This document shows, piece after piece, positions 49,163-58,768 of a stretch of DNA of 64,000 bases. The translations under genes were made by a program, and so were the position numbers. Source of the DNA: Flavipsychrobacter sp. (GTDB taxonomy: Bacteria > Bacteroidota > Bacteroidia > Chitinophagales > Chitinophagaceae); the NCBI GenBank assembly GCA_024508935.1, contig JANINW010000011.1, forward strand, positions 78,255 to 142,254, written 5' to 3'. Each line of letters begins with the position of its first letter. The stretch's first letter is position 1. A model generated the notes under the pieces. It made no database searches and was not told where the DNA came from. It worked only from the letters and a program-made list of their open reading frames with translations.

Positions 49163-49437
49163 TGCAGCAACTGGATATACTAAATATCAAATTAGATGCA
49201 CTGCTGAAAAAATATGCAGCACTACAGGCCGAAAATAAAAGCCTGAAAGATACTGTTGCACGCCAGCTGCAGCAGATAGACACGCTGAATGAAAAGGCCG
49301 GCAGGCTGGAAGAAGACAGGCATGTGGCAGATATAGGCAAAGTAGTTGCTGATAATACTGATAAGGCGGGGGTACGTAAACAGATAGATAGCCTGATTGG
49401 TGAAATAGACAAAATTCTTATTACGCTGAATGATTAA
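49162..49437 (+). CDS. Small coiled-coil protein
   Basis: 91-aa heptad-rich ORF; start overlaps the pheT stop (TAATG). Confidence 0.75.
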   Translation: MQQLDILNIKLDALLKKYAALQAENKSLKDTVARQLQQIDTLNEKAGRLEEDRHVADIGKVVADNTDKAGVRKQIDSLIGEIDKILITLND

Positions 49438-49921
49438 GTGTGCTCACCTGTATTGGCTAATTATTGCTGGCATCCTGTTTGCAGCTTGCACACCAGAAAG
49501 GGATCCGTGCCTACAGCCCAAGTCTGTATCATTGCGCTTTGGAACCTATAAAACGGCCGATACAGGCACTTTGGGCAAGGATTCTATATTGCCTGCTGCA
49601 ATTATAGGTATGGTAGATAGTCCGTACGTTTTTTACCTGGGTGCGAAAAGCAATAAATACCAGTTGCTATTGTCGCCATTGGCAGATAGTGTACGCTGGT
49701 TTATTATGCCCGATAGCAATGCTGCCAATAAAGTATTGAGAGATACTGTTACATTTCATTACCAGAAGCATTTGCATTTTATTTCTACCGGCTGCGGCTA
49801 TAATTATTATTATACGCTTAATAATATTACCCAGACAGATAATTATATCGATTCCATTAAGATCACCAATGCGGAGGTAACTACTGAAGCTAATATTGAA
49901 CATGTTAAAATATTTTATTAG
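49430..49921 (+). CDS. DUF6452-type lipoprotein
   Basis: Lipobox LFAAC; PCLQPKSVSLRFGTYKTADTGTLGKDSILPAAII; overlaps the upstream ORF by 8 bp. Confidence 0.72.
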   Translation: MIKCAHLYWLIIAGILFAACTPERDPCLQPKSVSLRFGTYKTADTGTLGKDSILPAAIIGMVDSPYVFYLGAKSNKYQLLLSPLADSVRWFIMPDSNAANKVLRDTVTFHYQKHLHFISTGCGYNYYYTLNNITQTDNYIDSIKITNAEVTTEANIEHVKIFY

Positions 49922-50594
49922 TATATATTTTTTGATGTTTTCTTTTGCAGCTTCTGCGCAGGAGGATATGGAAGACGATGAGCCGTCAAAGCCGGTTGTA
50001 AAGGCAGATTCTTTTCATCAGCTAAGGTTTGAAGCTGATGTGTTCAAACCCATTATGTTCTCCCGCAGTGCAGACAGGAAGGAATACGGTTTTAATGTTG
50101 ACTATTACTGGAAAAAGGAATTGTATTTTGTATTGGAAGGCGGGGCCGGCAATGCCAGGCTCCGGTACCCCGATCTGCAATATGATACCCGTAATACTTT
50201 TTTCAAAGCAGGTATCAATAAGGGCATACTTAGCAGACTCAGCACCAAAGACTGGGATATGGCTTTTATAGGGCTTCGGTATGCTGTAGCACCTATTACC
50301 AGGAGCGCCGGTACCTATGCTGTAGTAGATTCTTTTTTTGGCAGTACAAATGGTGTAATAGCCCCTCAAAATATTACTGCTCATTGGGTAGAAGTAACCG
50401 GTGGTGTAAGGGTTGAACTAATAAAGGGCTTTTTTGCCGGGTGGAATGTACGGGGTAAATTCAGGCTGAATGGGAAAAAGTTTACGGAATTGCCGCCGGT
50501 ATATATAGCCGGTTATGGCAAGGGTGATAAGAACAGTGTTTTCGATTTCAATTTTTATATAGCTTATGCCATACGGTGGCGAAAGCACCCCTGA
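49896..50594 (+). CDS. DUF6048-type outer-membrane protein
   Basis: Signal peptide ...FSFAASAQEDMEDDEPSKP; beta-barrel-like RFEADVFKPI...YYWKKELYFVLEGGAGNARLRYPDLQYDTRNTFFKAGI; overlaps the upstream ORF by 26 bp. Confidence 0.72.
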   Translation: MNMLKYFISIYFLMFSFAASAQEDMEDDEPSKPVVKADSFHQLRFEADVFKPIMFSRSADRKEYGFNVDYYWKKELYFVLEGGAGNARLRYPDLQYDTRNTFFKAGINKGILSRLSTKDWDMAFIGLRYAVAPITRSAGTYAVVDSFFGSTNGVIAPQNITAHWVEVTGGVRVELIKGFFAGWNVRGKFRLNGKKFTELPPVYIAGYGKGDKNSVFDFNFYIAYAIRWRKHP

Positions 50595-50600
50595 TGGCTG

Positions 50601-51986
50601 CTATAGCACACCATAAGTCACTTCACTTTCTTTTAGTGCTTTTTCCAACTCTTTTTCTCGTTTCTGTATCTGCAGGCGGGTAGGGGAAAATACCCATTTA
50701 GTACGTAACCGGTTCAGCCGGTCTTTTGGCGGCAGGAATATCAATCTTTTCAGCCAATTCCAGGCTACAAAATGTTTAAATACATTGGAGACTTTTACCA
50801 GGTAGATAACCGTAGTAGCATCGCACTGGCTCAGTAAGGACTGTAGTTCCCCCACATCTGTAAGGGATGATATGCATAATACCGCCCCTTTTCGGGCATT
50901 GAAATATTGAAGTGGGCTCCTGTCATGCTGCCAGTCACTGTTGCTGATGATCCTTGCACTCTTTTCTGCTTCTGTTAAATGCTCCGGTACATGCAGCTCT
51001 TGCTCCGGTATATAACGCAGCGCCCATTCTTTCTTTGATAAAGTGTCATATACCGTCCAGACGCTGTTTTTATAATAGTTGAGCATCTCTTTAAAATATC
51101 CTTCGCTTAACCATTGGCGTCTCGTGGCAGCATAAAAAGAAGCATAGAAATACAGGTGAGAAGCATAAGGTTCAAACATTTCGGGTACCCGCACCACAAG
51201 GTCCCTGTTTTTGGCATACACCTTCCAAACAATACGGCGTACGTCATCACCGCTTTCAAAGTCTTTATAATTATGATATTCCCCTTCTACCCGCCGCAAC
51301 TGTTCTATACGCACATCCATGCTCTCTGTCTGTTTGGGATATACATCCTTATCCTCATCTTTGGCCAGCACAGGTGGCTGGTAAAAACTTCCCGCAAGCG
51401 GCTGCGAGGCCGCAAAAGAAAAGAGGTGCAGCATATCTTCAAAATAAACAAAGCTCCCTTTTAATTGGTATTCTCTTACATCAGGCAGTTCTATTCTGCT
51501 TTTGCCGGCAATAGCTGCTCTTAATATGCTCTTCTCTTTACGTTTATTAGACAGCAGGCTGAATTTGCCGGTCATGTTATGGTCGTCGTAGATCAATCGC
51601 CCTTTTACAAAACCCAGGAGAGGACGTTGTACTCCTTCCAGCAAAGCATTGAGAAATAGTTTGTTTTTTTTGCCTTGTATACTTTCCGTTGTAAAATTTA
51701 CCTGTAGCGAAATATTGTTTTTTTTGCGGATCCAGAGGTAATACAACCAGCTTACGAATGTGCTGACTATAGAAAGGACTACTAATCCCGTCACAAACCA
51801 CAGGGCTATTTTCCCCATTAAAATAAGAAATGGCCTGGTGGCGGTTGGGTCATCATTGGTTACCAATGGCTGGTATAATAAACGGAATGAAATGTAAACG
51901 GCAACTCCACACAGAAGCGTATTGATTGTAAAGGGAAAATACTGTGCATAATAACGGATGTACCATTTAATTTGTCGCCATTTCAT
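50601..51986 (-). CDS. DUF58 domain-containing protein
   Basis: Two N-terminal TM helices; YHNYKDFESGDDVRRIVWKVYAKNRDLVVRVPE DUF58 signature. Confidence 0.82.
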   Translation of the reverse strand: MKWRQIKWYIRYYAQYFPFTINTLLCGVAVYISFRLLYQPLVTNDDPTATRPFLILMGKIALWFVTGLVVLSIVSTFVSWLYYLWIRKKNNISLQVNFTTESIQGKKNKLFLNALLEGVQRPLLGFVKGRLIYDDHNMTGKFSLLSNKRKEKSILRAAIAGKSRIELPDVREYQLKGSFVYFEDMLHLFSFAASQPLAGSFYQPPVLAKDEDKDVYPKQTESMDVRIEQLRRVEGEYHNYKDFESGDDVRRIVWKVYAKNRDLVVRVPEMFEPYASHLYFYASFYAATRRQWLSEGYFKEMLNYYKNSVWTVYDTLSKKEWALRYIPEQELHVPEHLTEAEKSARIISNSDWQHDRSPLQYFNARKGAVLCISSLTDVGELQSLLSQCDATTVIYLVKVSNVFKHFVAWNWLKRLIFLPPKDRLNRLRTKWVFSPTRLQIQKREKELEKALKESEVTYGVL

Positions 51987-52121
51987 AAATACCTGCTGAC
52001 TTTCCTCTTTTTAGTGAAAATAATAAATAAGAGACGATGAACCTGTTAAAAGATATAGAAGATTTACTGTTGGTTCAGTTCTTATTATTTAATTTTAAGA
52101 TGAATTGATAAAACCATTTCT

Positions 52122-52916
52122 ATGAAACACTTCATCGCTATTTCTTTCTGTGTCCTTTTTTCCTGCCCTTTATTTGCGCAGCCGGGTAAAGGATATGCAC
52201 ATGAAGCAGCAGAAAAAAAATATGGAGAACCCGGTAAGGACAAACTGGAAGGCTGGATGGCTAATGTGGCCAATGCTAAAACAGAAGCAGCCTATGATTT
52301 TCCGTTATATATAAGCATGCATATAACCAGCTATAAGAATGAGGATAAAAAGGAGTCTGACATTCAATATTACATTAATGGTGCACAGAACACAGTAGGT
52401 TTCAAAGCGGCAGATGACAATAACAAAAAACGCAAGGATGAGATGTTCATGATCTATGATCATAAAAATCATAGCATGATCATGCTGAACGAAAAGGAAA
52501 AATCGGCAATGGCTATGAACCTAAATGCTTTTATGAGCGGAGATGCCATTAAAAGACGTGATGAAGGCAAGGGTGAAGCGCCTAAAAATGACATGAAGTG
52601 CAATAAAACCGGCAAGAGTAAAACCATACTTGGTTATAAATGCGAAGAATATGTTTGTATTGATGAGGACCGTAACCGGAAGAGTGAAATATGGGTAACA
52701 ACAAAGCTTAAAGGAGGAGGATTATCGCAGGCCTCGGCTTCCAATCCGTGGGCAGCTTATTTCAGTAATGCGGAAAAGATGGGAGGTATGATGATGGAAG
52801 GCAATTTTTACAAAAACGAGCATATAGAAAGCTCTATTGTTGTAACTGAGATCAATGAAAAATCAGATAAATCGGTGAAAATGAGTGATTACACTATGAA
52901 GCAATCATTCAGGTAG
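52122..52916 (+). CDS. DUF4412-type secreted protein
   Basis: Signal peptide; MIYDHKNHSMIMLNEKEKSAMAM...KTGKSKTILGYKCEEYVCIDEDRNRKSEIWVTTKL. Confidence 0.75.
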   Translation: MKHFIAISFCVLFSCPLFAQPGKGYAHEAAEKKYGEPGKDKLEGWMANVANAKTEAAYDFPLYISMHITSYKNEDKKESDIQYYINGAQNTVGFKAADDNNKKRKDEMFMIYDHKNHSMIMLNEKEKSAMAMNLNAFMSGDAIKRRDEGKGEAPKNDMKCNKTGKSKTILGYKCEEYVCIDEDRNRKSEIWVTTKLKGGGLSQASASNPWAAYFSNAEKMGGMMMEGNFYKNEHIESSIVVTEINEKSDKSVKMSDYTMKQSFR

Positions 52917-52920
52917 GTGG

Positions 52921-53031
52921 TTAAACATTAATAAGTATTATAGCAGCGATAGCTATATAAATACAAACCAGGGTAGCAGTGATCCATCCGGAGCCGGATT
53001 GTGTTTGTTTCAGGGGCAATTTGTAAGACAT
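52921..53031 (-). CDS. Candidate 36-aa single-TM small membrane protein (not in the supplied ORF track)
   Basis: Reverse-strand ATG...TAA: MSYKLPLKQTQSGSGWITATLVCIYIAIAAIILINV; purine-rich AAGAGAAG directly before the ATG. Confidence 0.4.
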   Translation of the reverse strand: MSYKLPLKQTQSGSGWITATLVCIYIAIAAIILINV

Positions 53032-53157
53032 CTTCTCTTATTTATATCCTTAAATATTCACAGGCATGAAACCTCTGTTGTCTATATGTTTAATACAAAT
53101 ATTGCGCCAAAAAACTATAAAGCAAATACCTGACAAAAAAATTACAGTTAATTAAGA

Positions 53158-54090
53158 TTATGGCTTGGCCAACCATTTTTCAATTTCTCCCTGGCTCATA
53201 ATAATGTAGTTTGTCTCGGCTTCAACCCAGCTATTGTTTACCCAGTAAATAACAGGCCAGCTGTAGCCTACAAGGCCTGTAAACGCGTCTGCGTCAAGGC
53301 GGGTATGTGGTATGCTTTCCGCTCCTGTTTCTTTCCAGAAGGACTTGATATACTCTTCCCGGCCTGCCATAACGAAATAGAATGGGATGGAAGGATTCTT
53401 CTCTTTCATAATATGCATTTTGTGTGCAGCCATGCGGCAATGGGGACAGGCAAAACTCATAAATGCAATGATGTGCTTTCCTTTTCTCAGGTCTTCACGG
53501 GGCGGGTTTGATGATAAAGCAGGATTGTATATAGCGCTGAAATTCAATTGGAATTTGTCTTTCTTGAGCCAGTCGGGCTGCTGGTCGGGTAATGGGAATA
53601 AAATAAATGGTAAAGCAATTATTAATAATACTGATATAATACTGACGATATTAACCCATCTTTTTTGCAGGCCGTTGTGAAATTTCATTAAAAGGATCAC
53701 AGCTGTAAGAAGTACCGCATTTTTTGCTAAGGAAGACATCGGGCTCATCCAAATTGCATCTCCAAAACAGCCACAGTTGACGTTGTTTCCGAAAACAACC
53801 CTTAGGTATATGAGGTACCCACTTAAAACAAGTAGTAGAATTAATGCAGATTTTAGTACCCATTTATTTTTACCATAGAAATTGGTTAACAGCAGCAAGC
53901 CCAAAGCCGCTTCGAGGCCAATGAAGAACCTGGCAGCAAATGCTGCTAAAATCCATGGAAGATGGGCATACTCGACCATAGTATATTCAAAGCTCTGTAT
54001 TGGATTGAGCTTCGTATAAGCAGAATAGATGAATATGCTGCCAATTAAAACAGAGAGCAGGTATAAAGAGATCCGGGATATTAAACGCAT
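53158..54090 (-). CDS. MauE/DoxX-like membrane protein fused to a thioredoxin-like CPHC domain (BT_3928-like)
   Basis: Four TM helices with NNVNCGCFGDAIWMSP; C-terminal IIAFMSFACPHCRMAAHKM. The ORF-track start (54114) lies inside a terminator hairpin, favouring MRLISR at 54090. Confidence 0.83.
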   Translation of the reverse strand: MRLISRISLYLLSVLIGSIFIYSAYTKLNPIQSFEYTMVEYAHLPWILAAFAARFFIGLEAALGLLLLTNFYGKNKWVLKSALILLLVLSGYLIYLRVVFGNNVNCGCFGDAIWMSPMSSLAKNAVLLTAVILLMKFHNGLQKRWVNIVSIISVLLIIALPFILFPLPDQQPDWLKKDKFQLNFSAIYNPALSSNPPREDLRKGKHIIAFMSFACPHCRMAAHKMHIMKEKNPSIPFYFVMAGREEYIKSFWKETGAESIPHTRLDADAFTGLVGYSWPVIYWVNNSWVEAETNYIIMSQGEIEKWLAKP

Positions 54091-54103
54091 GTAGATAAAA
54101 AAA

Positions 54104-54133
54104 GAAAAGGACATCCAAAAATAGATGTCCTTT
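54104..54133 (-). terminator. Terminator after the small Cys-rich lipoprotein
   Basis: AAAGGACATC-CAAAAATA-GATGTCCTTT, with TTTTCTTTTTTT following on the minus strand. Confidence 0.8.
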
Positions 54134-54154
54134 TTAACAAAAAGATGAATTTTC

Positions 54155-54358
54155 TTACAGTTTGCAGCTTCCGCCTACTGCTGAAGCTGAAGTATTCAGC
54201 GCATCGCAAGATTTCTTGGCGTCAGATTTTTTCACTTTGGTGTATTTATAAGATGATGATTGACCATTTATTGTACAAGTACAAGTGTAGTCTTTTTTGC
54301 AAGAAGTGAATGCTACTGCAAATAATGCGATTGCTGCAATTGGGGCGATTTTTTTCAT
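54155..54358 (-). CDS. Small Cys-rich lipoprotein
   Basis: MKKIAPIAAIALFAVAFTSCKKDYTCTCTINGQSSSYKYTKVKKSDAKKSCDALNTSASAVGGSCKL, lipobox FTSC. Confidence 0.78.
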   Translation of the reverse strand: MKKIAPIAAIALFAVAFTSCKKDYTCTCTINGQSSSYKYTKVKKSDAKKSCDALNTSASAVGGSCKL

Positions 54359-54713
54359 AAGTATTGGTTTTTATTTAATTGATAACAAATATAATAGGCT
54401 GTTTTTTTATTCAATAGCATTAAGTGAAAAAATTATAAAAAAATATTTCATCTTAATGATTGTCAAAAGTATAGCCAGATTTTAAGCTCTATTATACCCC
54501 ATATCAGGTAAATTTGTATCCGTGCTGGTACTGAGGGATGCTAAGAGATGCTATTAAGCACACGAGTTTATATTATATTTCATAATGTTTAAAAAAAGAA
54601 ATAGCCGTTACAGACTATAAGCGATTGATTTTCAATCATAAATGATAGTTTTGAAAAATTCTTTGTGTTGTCCGTTCGTTAACGAAGGGTTTTTGAGGAT
54701 TTTTGGAATATTT

Positions 54714-54745
54714 TTTGCTTAATAGGGTAGCTATTTGTATATTTG
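54714..54745 (+). promoter_or_regulatory. rpoBC promoter (Bacteroidetes sigma-ABfr type)
   Basis: TTTG at 54714-54717, 20-nt spacer, TATATTTG at 54738-54745 (consensus TTTG / TAnnTTTG). Confidence 0.75.
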
Positions 54746-54803
54746 CACTCCCTTTTCGGGGAGCTAGCACGTGCACGAATTATTATTGACGGAAATTTAT
54801 TGA

Positions 54804-54855
54804 TACAGATTTGACCTGTACTGATTGGCAATGCCTTTCGGAACAGGGTTTTTTT
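54804..54855 (+). promoter_or_regulatory. Candidate attenuator in the rpoB 5-prime leader
   Basis: CCTGT (54815-54819) pairs with ACAGG (54843-54847), then T7; alternative TACAG (54804-54808) pairs with CTGTA (54816-54820). Confidence 0.35.
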
Positions 54856-54883
54856 GTTTGTAAAAAGGAGTTTTTAACATATT

Positions 54884-57800
54884 ATGGCTATACCACAAAA
54901 AAGAACCGCTTCAGGGCGTGTAAACTTCGGCAAAATTCATGACGTTGCCGATACGCCGGATTTGCTGGGCATCCAGTTGCAATCTTTCCAGGATTTTTTC
55001 CAGTTGGAAACTACACCTGATAAGCGTAACAATGAAGGCCTGTTCCGTGTGTTCAAGGAAAACTTTCCAATCACTGACACCCGCAACATCTTCGTTCTCG
55101 AATTCCTTGACTATTTTATCGACCCGCCACGCTACACTATCGATGAGTGTATGGAAAGGGGCCTTACATACTCTGTTCCGCTGAAAGCCAAGCTGAAACT
55201 TAGCTGTAATGACGAGGAACACGTAGACTTTGAAACCATCGTGCAGGATGTGTTCCTGGGAAATATCCCGTACATGACACCACGCGGTACTTTCGTTATC
55301 AATGGTGCTGAGCGCGTTGTAGTTTCCCAGCTACACCGTTCTCCGGGCGTATTTTTCGGCCAGAGCGTACACCCCAACGGTACTAAAATATACAGCGCCC
55401 GTGTGATTCCTTTCAAAGGTGCATGGATGGAGTTTGCTACAGATATCAACAATGTTATGTATGCTTACATCGACCGTAAGAAGAAATTCCCGGTAACCAC
55501 GTTGTTGCGCTCTATCGGTTATGAAACAGATAAAGACATACTGGAATTGTTCGGTATGGCTGACGAAGTGAAAGCCGATAAGAAAACCCTGGAAGCCAAC
55601 ATAGGCCGCCGCCTGGCTGCCCGTGTACTGCGTACATGGACGGAAGACTTCGTGGATGAAGATACCGGTGAAGTTGTTACTATTGAGCGTAATGAAGTAG
55701 TATTGGACCGCGATAATACGCTGGATGAAGATAATGCTGCTATGATCATAGAAATGGGCATACCTACTATCTTCCTGCAAAAAGAAGAAGTAAGCGGCGA
55801 TTTCTCTATCATCTACAATACATTAAACAAGGATACTTCAAACTCTGAACTGGAAGCGGTACAGCATATCTACCGCCAGTTGCGTGGTTCTGACGCTCCG
55901 GATGATGAAACAGCACGTGGTATCATTGAAAAATTATTCTTCAGTGATAAACGTTATGACCTGGGTGAAGTAGGCCGTTATAAAATAAACCGTAAGCTGG
56001 GACTGGATATCAATCTTGATACTAAAGTATTGAGCAAAGAAGATATCATTTCCATCATTAAATACCTGGTTCGTCTTACCAATGGTAAAGCGGAAATAGA
56101 TGATATTGACCACTTAAGCAACCGTCGTGTACGTACTGTAGGTGAACAATTGTTTGCCCAGTTCGGCGTCGGTCTTGCACGTATGGCACGTACTATCCGC
56201 GAGCGTATGAACGTTCGTGATAACGAGGTGTTCACACCGATAGACCTGATCAATGCGCGTACGCTGTCTTCAGTTATCAATTCATTCTTCGGTACTTCAC
56301 AATTATCACAGTTCCTCGACCAGACCAACCCATTGTCTGAGATCACGCACAAGCGTCGTATCTCTGCGTTAGGCCCTGGTGGTCTGAGCCGTGAACGTGC
56401 CGGTTTCGAGGTGCGTGACGTACACTATAGCCACTACGGCCGCCTGTGTACTATTGAAACACCGGAAGGTCCGAACATCGGTCTTATCTCTACGCTTTGC
56501 GTACACGCTAAGATCAATGACATGGGCTTTATTGAAACACCTTACCGCAAAGTAAAAGATGGTAAAGTAGACCTGAAACACCATCATTACCTGAGCGCTG
56601 AAGAAGAAGATGAAGCGAAAATTGCCCAGGCAAACGTGCCTATGGATGACAAAGGCAATTTCGTAGAAGATAAAATTAAATCACGTCAAACCGGCGATTT
56701 CCCGATACTCGAACCATCTGAAGTAGAGTACATGGACGTTGCACCGAACCAGATCGTAGGTTTGAGTGCATCGCTGATCCCGTTCCTGGAGCACGATGAT
56801 GCCAACCGTGCGCTGATGGGATCGAACATGCAACGCCAGGCAGTACCGCTTATCCGCCCGCAGGTGCCTATAGTAGGTACAGGCCTGGAAGCTAAAGCTG
56901 CCCGCGATGCGCGTATCCAGATACATGCAGAAGGCAATGGTATAGTTGAGTATGTAGATGCTAACGAGATACATGTTCGTTACGACCGTGGTGAAAAAGA
57001 ACGCCTTGTATCATTTGAAGATGATCTGAAAGTTTACAACCTTACTAAATATAAGAAGACTAACCAAAGCACCAGCATTACACTACGTCCAAGCGTGGTA
57101 CGTGGTCAGAAGGTGAAAGAAGGTGATTTCCTTACTGAAGGTTATGCAACTAAAGATGGTGAGCTGGCACTGGGCCGCAACCTGAAAGTAGCGTTCATGC
57201 CTTGGAAAGGTTACAACTTCGAGGATGCCATCGTTATCAATGAAAAAGTAGTACGTGACGACCTGTTCACTTCAATACATATTGATGAGTATGAACTGGA
57301 AGTACGCGATACTAAACTGGGTGAAGAAGAGCTGACGCAAGATATCCCTAACGTATCGGAAGAAGCTACTAAAGACCTGGATGAGAATGGTATCATTCGT
57401 ATAGGTGCTCACGTAGGTGAAGGCGATATCCTGATCGGTAAGATCACTCCTAAAGGAGAAACAGATCCTACTCCTGAGGAAAAACTGTTACGCGCCATCT
57501 TCGGTGATAAAGCCGGTGATGCAAAAGATGCTTCATTGAAAGCTCCGAGCGGAACAGAAGGTATAGTAATTGATAAGCAATTATTCCAGCGCGCCAAGAA
57601 AGATAAAAACTCTAAGGTGCGTGAAAAAGCTGCTCTTGAGAAAATCGAAAAGGTTCATGAAAAGAACCTGGAAGACCTGAAGAGCCTGCTGATGGACAAA
57701 CTGATGACTTTGCTGAAAGACAAAGCATCTGCGGGTATCACAAATAACTTCGGTGAACTGGTACTGAGCAAAGGCGGTAAGTTCAATTCTAAAACTTTAG

Positions 57801-58696
57801 GTTCTATCGACTTCCAGAACGTTAACCCGTTAGGATGGACCGGTGATAAAGAAGTAGATGAGCTGATCAACCAACTGCTGCACAACTACAACATCAAATT
57901 CAACGAAGAATTAGGACGTTACAAACGTGAGAAATTCAACCTGAGCATAGGTGACGAACTTCCTGCCGGCGTTCTGAAACTGGCAAAAGTATACCTGGCA
58001 AGCAAGCGTAAGCTGAAAGTGGGTGATAAGATGGCGGGCCGCCACGGTAACAAAGGTATCGTTGCGAAGATCGTTCGTGAAGAAGATATGCCGTTCCTGG
58101 AAGACGGAACACCGGTTGATATCGTACTGAACCCGCTGGGTGTACCTTCACGTATGAACCTGGGCCAGATCTATGAAACTATTCTTGGATGGGCCGGTGA
58201 AAAACTGGGTGTGAAATTCGCTACGCCGATATTCGACGGTGCTTCTGTTGAAGAAATAGAAGGCCTCATCGCAAAAGCTGAATTACCTGATTACGGTCAC
58301 ACATATTTGTATGACGGTGAAACAGGTGAGCGCTTCCACCAGAAGGCAACAGTTGGTATCATTTACATGATCAAACTGCACCACATGGTAGATGATAAGA
58401 TGCACGCACGTTCTATCGGACCATACAGTCTTATTACGCAACAGCCATTGGGTGGTAAAGCACAGTTCGGTGGACAGCGTTTTGGTGAAATGGAGGTTTG
58501 GGCATTGGAAGCATATGGTGCAGCCAACATCCTGCAGGAATTGCTGACGCTGAAATCAGATGATATCATGGGCCGTGCCAAAACTTACGAGTCAATCGTT
58601 AAAGGTGACAACGTGCCTAAAGCCGGTATCCCTGAATCATTCAATGTATTGGTGAATGAACTGCGTGGATTAGGATTGGAATTGAAATTCGAATAG
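54884..58696 (+). CDS. rpoB: DNA-directed RNA polymerase subunit beta
   Basis: 1270 aa; [68 protein letters not shown]. Confidence 0.99.
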   Translation: MAIPQKRTASGRVNFGKIHDVADTPDLLGIQLQSFQDFFQLETTPDKRNNEGLFRVFKENFPITDTRNIFVLEFLDYFIDPPRYTIDECMERGLTYSVPLKAKLKLSCNDEEHVDFETIVQDVFLGNIPYMTPRGTFVINGAERVVVSQLHRSPGVFFGQSVHPNGTKIYSARVIPFKGAWMEFATDINNVMYAYIDRKKKFPVTTLLRSIGYETDKDILELFGMADEVKADKKTLEANIGRRLAARVLRTWTEDFVDEDTGEVVTIERNEVVLDRDNTLDEDNAAMIIEMGIPTIFLQKEEVSGDFSIIYNTLNKDTSNSELEAVQHIYRQLRGSDAPDDETARGIIEKLFFSDKRYDLGEVGRYKINRKLGLDINLDTKVLSKEDIISIIKYLVRLTNGKAEIDDIDHLSNRRVRTVGEQLFAQFGVGLARMARTIRERMNVRDNEVFTPIDLINARTLSSVINSFFGTSQLSQFLDQTNPLSEITHKRRISALGPGGLSRERAGFEVRDVHYSHYGRLCTIETPEGPNIGLISTLCVHAKINDMGFIETPYRKVKDGKVDLKHHHYLSAEEEDEAKIAQANVPMDDKGNFVEDKIKSRQTGDFPILEPSEVEYMDVAPNQIVGLSASLIPFLEHDDANRALMGSNMQRQAVPLIRPQVPIVGTGLEAKAARDARIQIHAEGNGIVEYVDANEIHVRYDRGEKERLVSFEDDLKVYNLTKYKKTNQSTSITLRPSVVRGQKVKEGDFLTEGYATKDGELALGRNLKVAFMPWKGYNFEDAIVINEKVVRDDLFTSIHIDEYELEVRDTKLGEEELTQDIPNVSEEATKDLDENGIIRIGAHVGEGDILIGKITPKGETDPTPEEKLLRAIFGDKAGDAKDASLKAPSGTEGIVIDKQLFQRAKKDKNSKVREKAALEKIEKVHEKNLEDLKSLLMDKLMTLLKDKASAGITNNFGELVLSKGGKFNSKTLGSIDFQNVNPLGWTGDKEVDELINQLLHNYNIKFNEELGRYKREKFNLSIGDELPAGVLKLAKVYLASKRKLKVGDKMAGRHGNKGIVAKIVREEDMPFLEDGTPVDIVLNPLGVPSRMNLGQIYETILGWAGEKLGVKFATPIFDGASVEEIEGLIAKAELPDYGHTYLYDGETGERFHQKATVGIIYMIKLHHMVDDKMHARSIGPYSLITQQPLGGKAQFGGQRFGEMEVWALEAYGAANILQELLTLKSDDIMGRAKTYESIVKGDNVPKAGIPESFNVLVNELRGLGLELKFE

Positions 58697-58768
58697 TAAA
58701 ATACTTAGCAGGGCAGGGTAACAACTGCTCTGCTTCAACTTAACTTTTTAAAATATTACTTTCTCGAT

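Noticed and set aside
50601-51986. DUF58 gene as part of a MoxR-VWA system
   Set aside because: No MoxR AAA+ ATPase or VWA gene adjacent in the window, so a system call is unsupported.
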